DNA of 64,000 nucleotides, taken from assembly GCA_964503315.1 (NCBI GenBank), contig CAZCZL010000011.1, forward strand, positions 1-64,000, given 5' to 3'. A model generated the notes under the pieces. It saw only the letters and a program-made list of their open reading frames with translations. It was not told the DNA's origin and did not search any database. Within the stretch, counting starts at the first letter, position 1. Each line of letters begins with the position of its first letter. Shown in pieces: positions 9,171 through 16,103 of the stretch. The position numbers were made by a program, and so were the translations under genes. Source of the DNA: FEB-12 sp964503315. Its GTDB lineage: Bacteria; Zixibacteria; MSB-5A5; GN15; FEB-12.

Positions 9171-9938
9171 CACACTAACTCCTTTACCGGTCGCGAACAC
9201 GATTGTGCCGCCACCGAGTTGTCGATTGACTGTCTTGATGATCTGCGAGGGTGCGCGGCGCTTACCCGACCGACGGGCGTACGTCTGCGACTACCATCCA
9301 GACCACTGGACAGACTGTTTCATTCACTGCGTGTGAGTTTGCTGGTATTAGGGATCACCCAGTGTCACGGCTGGATGAGAGGAGACTCTGAAAGTTCCGA
9401 AGCCCCGGGCGAGCGCCAGGACCATGCCATCCAAACCAGCAACCTCAGTTTAGTAGGGTGCTACTTTGCCTTGTCACGACACTACCTTTCTGCCGATCAC
9501 TCGGCGATTAAGAGACAAAAAATGGCGTGCCCACGATGGACCACGCCTGCGTTTTCGCTATGTAACAGACTCCCCGACCCGTTGTCAAGTGGAAAGTGCC
9601 TTCGGTGGTCCATGTAAGGCGTTGGTGGAAATAATACGGCCCGGCGGCGGAAATGTTTCCACCACCGGGCATGGTTGGCACTCGATAACTCGCCTTTCGA
9701 GTGCGTCCCCTCACGCTCCCGACAGTGCCTAGGAACAAGCGATCGCTGTCGTCAGCTATGATCCGTTTGTCGTTTCCCGGAGACCGTATCTATGTGAACT
9801 CTTCTGAATACGTGCTTAAACCGGTCGCCTGCGGCGCCTGTTAATACTGATTAGACGCATCCGACCGGATTTGCCGGAATGTGAATCAGACAATTTTCGT
9901 GAAAAAGCAGTGACGCTGGGCCGTGTGAGACCAACTGA
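9171..9938. other. 768-bp gene-free interval with strong hairpins
   Basis: No convincing gene: the open frames here lack ribosome binding sites and family features. It holds a very stable hairpin at 9639-9670 (13 of 15 pairs, GCCCGG stem), a perfect 8-bp hairpin GCACTCGA/TCGAGTGC at 9678-9704, and a terminator-like element at 9512-9547. Between them on the minus strand is TTGACA (revcomp of 9588-9593 region) with a weak TTACAT 17 bases on. The part 9171-9500 shows nothing further. Confidence 0.5.
9512..9547 (-). terminator. Terminator-like hairpin with T-run (minus strand)
   Basis: GGCGTG (9524-9529) pairs with CACGCC (9542-9547); on the minus strand the stem is followed by ATTTTTTGTCT. It lies about 390 bases past the stop of the S16-domain gene, so it could end that operon with a long 3' untranslated region or end a short RNA of its own. 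Confidence 0.5.
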
Positions 9939-12077
9939 TCAGGGCGTGTGCGAAGCAGAATCCTTAAGTTCTCCCCCCGAAATCCAGCTTGAGTCCCGCC
10001 AGTACCAAACCGAGTCGAGATAGTCATCCACGGTCAGACCGGACAGTGTCTCCCCGTTCGCTATCAACTCTCTGCGAGCCTGATTGAAGCAGTCATTGGG
10101 GATCACCCTCTTAACCCGGTAAGTTCGGTCGATATAGTAGAGCAGGTCCGCACTGACCCCTTTCCACGGCCCCTCGGCGATTACGGCTACAAGGAAGGCT
10201 GAATCCGTCGTGTGGATACCCTCTGGCGAGGGCTGATTATACGGCAACGGCGAGAGCCTTCGGCCAATATCGGTATACCAGAACGCGAGATACGCGACCT
10301 GACTCCCATGCTCGATCCAACTCAGATCCAGACTGCTGTCATGGTAAGGCGGAGAACAACCTCGCGCGCCGAGAGGCTCGATCGCCAGAAGGGATGCCCG
10401 GTTCAGCCGGTTATTATAACAGAGCGCGAGTAGCTCCTCTTGGCCATCCTGATCATGGTCGGTGACCACGATCGGCCAACAGCAACCGGCATTAATGTAC
10501 CACCCCAGCGAATCACCTTTGGCGCTCCAGAATCGCATATGCGAACGCGCGGGATTACTCACAAAAATATTCGTGACGATCGTGATCTGTCCGTCGACAC
10601 GAAAGACAGTCAGATGTTCACTGTCATACTGCACCCCGGCGGTATCATTCGGGTACTGCCCCGGAACCACGCAGTCCTGTACGAATAGTGTATCACCCGT
10701 TGATTCAAAGCAGTAGAGCCTGTTTCTCTCGGGACAGGTGGACTTCGCGTTGATCATGAACAGTACTTCATTGCGCGTGTCGTGGTCAAGATCGCTGACC
10801 ACCACCAAACTCGCCTGGTTAGCACTATCCGCTATCGGGCAGGTCGGCGTAATGCTCCAAAGTGAATCACCGGCCGCGTTGCGCACACTGATGGTTCCGG
10901 ATTGTATATGCACATCAACGGTCGACGGATTATCATCAAACCACGGCATCCATCGGGATGGTGCTATCAGTACGAAGAGAAAGACCACGAACGCGATGAG
11001 CAAGGGGATCTCTATCACCTTCTGTCGCACCGCGCCAAGTATCCTGCGCGACAGGTAGACCGGATAGCTGACCGGCCGCCGATCGATCAGCCTCGGATTA
11101 TCTAGTGCTTCCGAAAGGGAAGAGACGCCAATCAGTTCAAGATGCTTGCCGGGATAGTCGGACATCAACCCAGCAAGGTATTGCTGTGCTTCCGTACAAT
11201 GTTCCCGCGGTACGGCAAGACAAGTAACTCGGGAAAAGTACGCACGCTCGATCTTGAGTTTGAGGCCCGCGAGGCTGATCGTTTCAATTCTCCCATCAGG
11301 ATTCAGCGCCCCCGTGAACGAGGTAGTTGAAGGGATAATGAAAGTGTGACGCATCGCGGCCAATCGGGTCAACAGCGCCACTGCGGCGACCGCGAAGGCC
11401 GCGCCCAGTGAATCCCCCGTGAATCGTGCGCCCGTCGAATTGATGGCGAATTTAATTTGAAAATACTGTCCGGAAGACAGGCCATATTCACGTTCGAGTA
11501 GCCCCCGCGCCGCCGCGACTGAAGCTCTCGCCTGACCAAGAAACGGATCTTCCGGCTGTTCCAAAGGATTGACGAACAGGATGTCATCCGCTGTCGCTTT
11601 CGGCAGAATCAATCCGGTCGCCCGCAGTTGGAGAAGTCTTCCGCGCGACGCAAACTTCAGTTCGGGATGATCCTCGACAAAAAAGCAGTCGACGGTGACG
11701 GAATCATCCGCCAGGTCTACTGGTTCCATGGGAGGCAGTTCAACCGCGTCACTCCCGATACCCGGCAGAAGATGTTTAAGACTTTCAATTTCGGCCGCAC
11801 AATCATAGTTCGCCAGATTGTCTTCAGCCAGGGCGACCATCTCAGCGATAACCGCCTGCTCACGGGGAAGAAAGCATTCTCTTGTGAGGTGCGCCGCAAG
11901 AGCGGCGAGGGAGGGAAAGAATTCTCTGAGATAGACTTCGGGTGGGACGTTTGTCTCGCGTAACGACGCCAGAAATGTGGCGCCAAACAACAGCTTCGTG
12001 TCTGGCGCGAGAGAGTGGCTCGCTAACGCTTTACGAAGTTTGCCGGCTTCTGATTCAGAATCAAAGGGACCAGCCAT
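9939..12077 (-). CDS. Membrane protein with Lon-type (S16) peptidase domain and extracytoplasmic propeller-like domain
   Basis: 712 residues. The N-terminal 100 are helical. Residues about 125-335 match the Lon proteolytic domain: GDSLGAA with candidate nucleophile S223 (Lon: GPSAG), TGALNPDGRIETISLAGLKLKIERA with candidate lysine K275 (Lon: GGLKEKLLAA) and LAVPREH after it. So the Ser-Lys dyad is kept, while the AAA+ ATPase part of Lon is absent. One membrane segment follows (about 354-372, LLIAFVVFLFVLIA), then about 340 residues with FG-GAP/VCBS-like 'DLDHDTRNEVLF' and 'DHDQDGQEELLAL' calcium-loop repeats, predicted outside the membrane. No signal peptide, so the peptidase faces the cytoplasm. 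Last gene of a three-gene operon (26-bp gap to the zinc-finger gene). I infer a signal-transducing protease; its substrate may be the neighbouring protein. Confidence 0.7.
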   Translation of the reverse strand: MAGPFDSESEAGKLRKALASHSLAPDTKLLFGATFLASLRETNVPPEVYLREFFPSLAALAAHLTRECFLPREQAVIAEMVALAEDNLANYDCAAEIESLKHLLPGIGSDAVELPPMEPVDLADDSVTVDCFFVEDHPELKFASRGRLLQLRATGLILPKATADDILFVNPLEQPEDPFLGQARASVAAARGLLEREYGLSSGQYFQIKFAINSTGARFTGDSLGAAFAVAAVALLTRLAAMRHTFIIPSTTSFTGALNPDGRIETISLAGLKLKIERAYFSRVTCLAVPREHCTEAQQYLAGLMSDYPGKHLELIGVSSLSEALDNPRLIDRRPVSYPVYLSRRILGAVRQKVIEIPLLIAFVVFLFVLIAPSRWMPWFDDNPSTVDVHIQSGTISVRNAAGDSLWSITPTCPIADSANQASLVVVSDLDHDTRNEVLFMINAKSTCPERNRLYCFESTGDTLFVQDCVVPGQYPNDTAGVQYDSEHLTVFRVDGQITIVTNIFVSNPARSHMRFWSAKGDSLGWYINAGCCWPIVVTDHDQDGQEELLALCYNNRLNRASLLAIEPLGARGCSPPYHDSSLDLSWIEHGSQVAYLAFWYTDIGRRLSPLPYNQPSPEGIHTTDSAFLVAVIAEGPWKGVSADLLYYIDRTYRVKRVIPNDCFNQARRELIANGETLSGLTVDDYLDSVWYWRDSSWISGGELKDSASHTP

Positions 12078-12103
12078 CTATCAATCTTTCCTCCCCTTGT
12101 CGA

Positions 12104-12937
12104 TCACTGGTAAAGATACAGCTCGATGGCGCCAGAGTCCTGCACGCCATCAATACTGGTTGCTCGAGTTAATGCCGGATGTAGCACCTGTAGTCGAGTG
12201 CTGTCGCGCTCGCAGACCGCCAGACGGAGTGGTGAATCCTGACTCACTCCCCGCAATTCCATAATTTGAATGTCCAGCCGACGATACTGTCCCTCCGAGT
12301 GATATGTGATCTTAAGGATGTCTCCATCGGACGACTCGATCATCTGCGGTTTTCCCGGCTCGAATTGCACCAAGGGAGAAAGGTGGAAGGTCGCAGCTGG
12401 TAGCCGGATCTCCGCGGTCAGCCGTTCGTCCGACGGCCATTCGATCCTGCCAAGATTCACGCGGCCGGTATCGTCGGTGACAAATCCCTGTTTCATCATG
12501 AACGGAAAGACCAGCGCGTGACGACAGATTTCCGGCTTATCTGACAACAGATAAAGCCATGCCTCGCCCGTTTTCTGATCTTGTACCACCTTCATCATGA
12601 TCTGCTGGTCAGTGGAAACCATGGTCAGCGAACCAGGGGTCTCCTCTTCGTCCGCGCCCTTGGCCGCGAGACGGGGTGCGCGGAACACCATTGGGGAGTC
12701 TATTTCTCGATCACGCCACGGCCTGAAAACATACGTTTTCGATCTAGGTGACTTCGCCTGTTCGCCCATGGCAGAAGTGTATGCGACAAAATCCGCCCTC
12801 CGACGCGCGGCTTGTGCCCTACAAACCGGACAGATTCGCAGATGCTCACCTATCCAGGCCAGTGCTCCCTGGTCGGAGCCCAAAAGATAGAGATCCAATT
12901 GAACATGGTTTGGACAGTCAGGAGACTGTATAGTCAA
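12104..12937 (-). CDS. Anti-sigma-factor-like zinc-finger protein
   Basis: 277 residues. The N-terminus has C8...H32-x3-C36-x2-C39 (HLRICPVC), the zf-HC2 arrangement found in ZAS anti-sigma factors. There is no membrane segment, unlike many anti-sigma factors. Residues about 60-277 are beta-rich (several strands like ADEEETPGSLTMVSTDQQIMMKVVQD, and IKITYHSEG) and I do not recognise the domain. It lies 103 bp after the 336-aa gene and 26 bp before the S16-peptidase gene in the same direction, so the three are probably one transcript. By family analogy it could hold a regulator inactive until cleaved or released; this is inference. ATG start; no clear strong ribosome binding site. Confidence 0.6.
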   Translation of the reverse strand: MTIQSPDCPNHVQLDLYLLGSDQGALAWIGEHLRICPVCRAQAARRRADFVAYTSAMGEQAKSPRSKTYVFRPWRDREIDSPMVFRAPRLAAKGADEEETPGSLTMVSTDQQIMMKVVQDQKTGEAWLYLLSDKPEICRHALVFPFMMKQGFVTDDTGRVNLGRIEWPSDERLTAEIRLPAATFHLSPLVQFEPGKPQMIESSDGDILKITYHSEGQYRRLDIQIMELRGVSQDSPLRLAVCERDSTRLQVLHPALTRATSIDGVQDSGAIELYLYQ

Positions 12938-13040
12938 AGCCTCGCACTGCCTTCTCCACCCTGATGTCTGTTCCCTGTTGTGTTCATAGTTCCTTTTCTA
13001 CTAAATGTACTAGGCGAAGTCACAGGAGTTTGCCGGAAAC

Positions 13041-14051
13041 TCATTCCACTTTTCCAAGTATCTCGGCGAGGCGACGTTTGGCGAATATCGCCAGGTCATC
13101 GAATCTCCTGTGGTCCCGCCGGTAACTCTGCTCCGTTATTTCAGGCAGAAATCGCTGGAGGTATTTCCAGTGTTTATCGCGATCGCTATATGATACCAGA
13201 TCGTCTAATAGCAGGTAGACGGCTGAAGTGTACGGGGCCAGGTACCCATTCAGTTTGCCTAGACTCTGCATGTGCGATAGTTTGAGGTCGCACTCGACCT
13301 TAACTTCTGCGGCCGCCTCGGAGCGCATGAGTTTTTCAAGCGGCGTGTCCGCTTGACGTGCTAGAGCATCGCGGATAGCTGATTCAGCCTGCTTCTGCTC
13401 CATGGCGTGCAGTAGCGCGACTAGTAGGGCAAAATCGAGGAAGGCCTGATGGTCTTTCTGCTCAGTAATGCGCTCCAACAGCGCGAACAGGAGTTCGCCC
13501 TTCCCTTTGGCGTCCCGGCTAAGCTGATATAGTTGACTCAATATCTCAGAACCACTCCAGGGGAGTTTTCCTTCGCGAAGGTCACTCTGGCCGGAAAGTG
13601 CTATCCACGCGGGCTTCTTCCCCTCGCAGTAACAGAAGAAGCGCGGATCTTTGCGTATTATCTGGCGCAGATGGTGTCGCATTTTCTTCGGCGCGGGATT
13701 CAACTCAGTGCATCTTCGGTATAGTGCATGATACATCAGCCTACCGATGAGATGCGGAAAATAGAGGAAGATCTGCTCATCCGAATCCGCGGCATGACCC
13801 GCAAGCGAGACACGAAGTGCCGACGGAGATGTTTTCCCCCCCATGAAGGAGGCCGCCAGCGACATGACCATGGGTGTAAACGAAGTCCCCTCGGATTGGG
13901 CAACCTGATCGATCCATCGATGAAGATAGGCGGAGCGCCGGCAGACGCCTGCGATAAGATCGAGAAGGGCGATCTCGTCGGTCCGCGACTCTCCCCCAGA
14001 CAGATAGCGCCTGAGAAGGGTATAGATCCTCTGGAGATCGTCGAATATCAT
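13041..14051 (-). CDS. Unrecognised 336-aa cytoplasmic protein, first gene of the zinc-finger/S16 operon
   Basis: No signal peptide or membrane segment; mostly alpha-helical, basic, with LLRRYLSGGESRTDE at the start, a Cys-containing RKDPRFFCYCEGKKPAW stretch near 135-150 and a conserved-looking C-terminal helical region (YAKRRLAEILGKVE type ending). I do not recognise a family. Its position in front of an anti-sigma-like zinc-finger gene is where a sigma factor gene usually sits, and the N-terminal helices could be compared with sigma region 2, but I see no clear sigma motifs. It may be a very divergent sigma-like or other regulator. Promoter probably in the AT-rich 14060-14140. Confidence 0.55.
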   Translation of the reverse strand: MIFDDLQRIYTLLRRYLSGGESRTDEIALLDLIAGVCRRSAYLHRWIDQVAQSEGTSFTPMVMSLAASFMGGKTSPSALRVSLAGHAADSDEQIFLYFPHLIGRLMYHALYRRCTELNPAPKKMRHHLRQIIRKDPRFFCYCEGKKPAWIALSGQSDLREGKLPWSGSEILSQLYQLSRDAKGKGELLFALLERITEQKDHQAFLDFALLVALLHAMEQKQAESAIRDALARQADTPLEKLMRSEAAAEVKVECDLKLSHMQSLGKLNGYLAPYTSAVYLLLDDLVSYSDRDKHWKYLQRFLPEITEQSYRRDHRRFDDLAIFAKRRLAEILGKVE

Positions 14052-14198
14052 CTATTAATATCTTACGGCAATCAATGACAGGTTCTGTCGTTTGGGAATC
14101 GAACGTACGCAATATAGGTACTGATAGCCATTTTGCCAAGAGGTTCGGCGTGGACGCGAACAAAGCACCCTATACCTGTCCCTTTTTGGTCGCCGCGA

Positions 14199-14675
14199 TC
14201 AGTTACTGGCGATGATCCGTTTTGTCATGCAGACGCTGTTTTCCACCCCTTGATATTGGCCATAGTTTGGAATGAGTGAATACCCCGATTTTTCATACAA
14301 CCGTATGGCCTCGGGCTGTTTTTTACCGGTCTCCAAGATTGCTTCGGCAAAGCCGAGTTCCGCGGCCCATCGTTCCAGTTCCGCAAGCACGGCTCCGGCA
14401 ATTCCCTGTCCTCTGCAGTCCGGCAAAACGAACATACGTTTTATCTCGATAATCTGCCCCGAGTATGGCTTGATAGCGCCACATCCGACCGCGCGACCGT
14501 CGACATACGATAGCACTACTTGGCCGATCTTATCGAGAGTATTGTAGGTGGCGTAGAACGCATGCTCCTCGCCGTCGCGAATTCGAAGGTCCTGGTCGAG
14601 TAGCTCCACCAACGCCCGGAAATCGGGATTCGACGAATCGGTGCGGATAATCTTACATGTTTCCTTCGGATGCAT
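14199..14675 (-). CDS. GNAT-family N-acetyltransferase
   Basis: 158 residues from ATG 14675, which follows GGGAGAAGAG directly; an in-frame ATG 24 bases earlier precedes this site and is not preferred. Motif A is clear: IKRMFVLPDCRGQGIAGAVL (acetyl-CoA pyrophosphate loop R-G-Q-G-I-A, near 95-101), followed by LE.WA.ELGF..AILETG and AIRLYEKSGY, the usual GNAT C-terminal half. Acceptor unknown. It is a single cytoplasmic domain of typical length. Transcribed from its own promoter, back to back with the nos regulator gene. Confidence 0.85.
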   Translation of the reverse strand: MHPKETCKIIRTDSSNPDFRALVELLDQDLRIRDGEEHAFYATYNTLDKIGQVVLSYVDGRAVGCGAIKPYSGQIIEIKRMFVLPDCRGQGIAGAVLAELERWAAELGFAEAILETGKKQPEAIRLYEKSGYSLIPNYGQYQGVENSVCMTKRIIASN

Positions 14676-14698
14676 CTCTTCTCCCGTTGCTAGACCCA

Positions 14699-14726
14699 AT
14701 TATAGTATGGAAAACGACGACTTCAA
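14699..14726 (-). promoter_or_regulatory. Promoter of the GNAT gene
   Basis: Minus-strand TATAAT at 14704-14699 with TTGAAG at 14726-14721, 16-bp spacing, 24 bases before the start codon. Consensus -10 makes this a good housekeeping promoter. Confidence 0.55.
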
Positions 14727-14911
14727 AACTCCGGTTTCTGCCAAGAGAAGGTTCAAGAAGCGCGGAACTACAGAAAATCAGTCTTGGTCTAAAATCTCAG
14801 CCAAAAAGCCATCTGCCAACCCCTTACCATCTGTTTACCTAATGTTAGATAATGAGATACGCCCGCCTCGCGAAAAATAGTGCGAGGTTCACATTCCTGC
14901 AAAAAAGTGTC

Positions 14912-14940
14912 TTGACATGACCTGTCTTTGTCGATATATA
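14912..14940 (+). promoter_or_regulatory. Strong sigma70-type promoter of the Rrf2 regulator gene
   Basis: TTGACA (14912-14917), 17-bp spacer, TATATA (14935-14940). The operator candidate at 14940-14960 begins at the last base of the -10, so a bound repressor would block this promoter. Confidence 0.7.
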
Positions 14941-14960
14941 GATAACAGACTCTTAAATCT
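14940..14960 (+). promoter_or_regulatory. Candidate Rrf2 operator, site 1
   Basis: Dyad of the form AGAT-N3-AGA-C-TCT-N3-ATCT, 14 of 20 positions symmetric, centred on 14950. The right part ACTCTTAAATC and the left AGATA recur with the same 4-bp gap at 15454-15474. Sits at the transcription start of the regulator's own gene, suggesting autoregulation. Confidence 0.55.
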
Positions 14961-14971
14961 GGAAATGGGTT

Positions 14972-15406
14972 ATGCTCTTCTCTAAAGGCTGTACTTACGC
15001 GATTCGGGCCTCACTCCTGGTCACCACCAAAGAGTTGAAGGATGGCCGGAAATTCATCCCGATCAAGGAATTGTCGGATGAGCTCGACCTCTCTTTCCAT
15101 TTCCTGACCAAGATCATGCAGGAGTTGACTGAGGCGAAGATCATGGAATCGTTTCGCGGTCCCAATGGCGGCATTGGGCTTGCCCGACCCGCAAAGGATA
15201 TCCGCTTGGTCGATGTGATCGAGGCGATCGACGGTTTGGACATTTTTACCGAATGCGCGCTCGGCCTTCCCGGGTGCGGCGAGAATACCCCCTGTCCCCT
15301 ACACGCAAGCTGGGCCAAACGCCGCGAAGATCTGCATCGGATGTTCGAAAAGACCACCCTGGCCAGCCTAGCCAAAGACCTGCAATCCAGCGGACTTCGG
15401 AATTGA
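14972..15406 (+). CDS. Rrf2-family regulator with three conserved cysteines (NsrR/IscR-like)
   Basis: 144 residues, typical Rrf2 length. The N-terminal winged helix is clear (YAIRASLLV, LSDELDLSFHFLTKIMQELTEAKIMESFRGPNGGIGLARPA with the wing G-P-N-G-G). C95, C102 and C108 (C-x6-C-x5-C) stand where IscR and NsrR ligate an iron-sulfur cluster. Such proteins sense cluster status or nitric oxide. It heads the nos gene cluster and has a dyad at its own promoter and at the next gene, so it most likely controls N2O reduction in response to NO or redox state. Regulation of nos genes by an Rrf2 protein fits denitrification logic but is inferred from position and sites. Confidence 0.85.
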   Translation: MLFSKGCTYAIRASLLVTTKELKDGRKFIPIKELSDELDLSFHFLTKIMQELTEAKIMESFRGPNGGIGLARPAKDIRLVDVIEAIDGLDIFTECALGLPGCGENTPCPLHASWAKRREDLHRMFEKTTLASLAKDLQSSGLRN

Positions 15407-15453
15407 GGTAGCAGGATGAAAACGGACCGTGCACATACGCCTGCTACTATTTC

Positions 15454-15474
15454 AGATATAATACTCTTAAATCA
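15454..15474 (+). promoter_or_regulatory. Promoter -10 with candidate Rrf2 operator, site 2
   Basis: A consensus TATAAT lies at 15457-15462, directly followed by ACTCTTAAATC (15463-15473), with AGATA at 15454-15458 overlapping the -10. This is the same AGATA-N4-ACTCTTAAATC string seen before the regulator gene. No good -35 is seen 16-18 bp upstream, so this promoter may need an activator. It would drive the cytochrome-nosZ operon. Confidence 0.6.
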
Positions 15475-15531
15475 GAATATAAGAAGACAAACATTCAACC
15501 CTTCTCTTTCACACAATAAAGGAATGATGGT

Positions 15532-16059
15532 ATGAAGTCCTTGATTCTCTTAGTTACGATGACCCTGGCGTTGATCCTCGCCGTCATCGGGTGCTCTTCC
15601 ACTCCCGAGACCAACGCGGAACGTCAGGCGCGCTGGACCGCCGGCAATCTTACGAGTTGGGAAAACGAACATGGTATTGGGCCGGTCACCGAGGCCACCC
15701 CTATCGCCACTATCGATCCTTCTCGGGCCGCCTCTGGTCACGACCTGTTTGTGAAAAAGTGCGCGACCTGCCACTACTTGGATCACAAGAAGACCGGCCC
15801 GATGCTTCGCGATGTCACCAAACGCCGCTCGGCTGAGTATGTTCTCAACCAGATCCTCAACCCCGAGCAGATGGGAAAACTCCATCCCGATGGCAAAAAA
15901 CTCGTAGCGCAGTACGCTCAGTTCATGACCATCCAGGGTATCACCCGTGAGAACGCGGAGGACCTGCTCGCTTTCCTTCGCTCAGAAGCCGACAAACCGG
16001 CGCTTCCTCCGGAGCAGCAGCCGGGATTCGGCACGCCCCCGCCTGCGCCTGGCAATTGA
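15532..16059 (+). CDS. Lipoprotein monoheme cytochrome c of the nos operon
   Basis: 175 residues. Signal peptide with lipobox (AVIGC, Cys21) then a single heme site C77-A-T-C80-H81 and Met residues further on that could be the second axial ligand. Small c-type cytochromes are a regular part of clade II nos clusters and are thought to pass electrons to NosZ. Being a lipoprotein it would be tethered to the periplasmic face of a membrane. The Pro-rich C-terminus (LPPEQQPGFGTPPPAP) is probably disordered. It is 44 bp before nosZ and shares its promoter. Confidence 0.85.
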   Translation: MKSLILLVTMTLALILAVIGCSSTPETNAERQARWTAGNLTSWENEHGIGPVTEATPIATIDPSRAASGHDLFVKKCATCHYLDHKKTGPMLRDVTKRRSAEYVLNQILNPEQMGKLHPDGKKLVAQYAQFMTIQGITRENAEDLLAFLRSEADKPALPPEQQPGFGTPPPAPGN

Positions 16060-16103
16060 ACGGACGACATGAGAAACGCTAAAGGTAATATGAGGAGGAT
16101 GAA

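Noticed and set aside
9171..9200. GTG start ten codons upstream for the NADAR-TPR gene
   Set aside because: The AAAGGAG site lies between the two starts, so it can only serve the ATG at 9170.
13041..14051. Annotation as an ECF sigma factor
   Set aside because: The position before an anti-sigma-like gene suggests it, but I cannot see region 2 or region 4 motifs, so no function is assigned.
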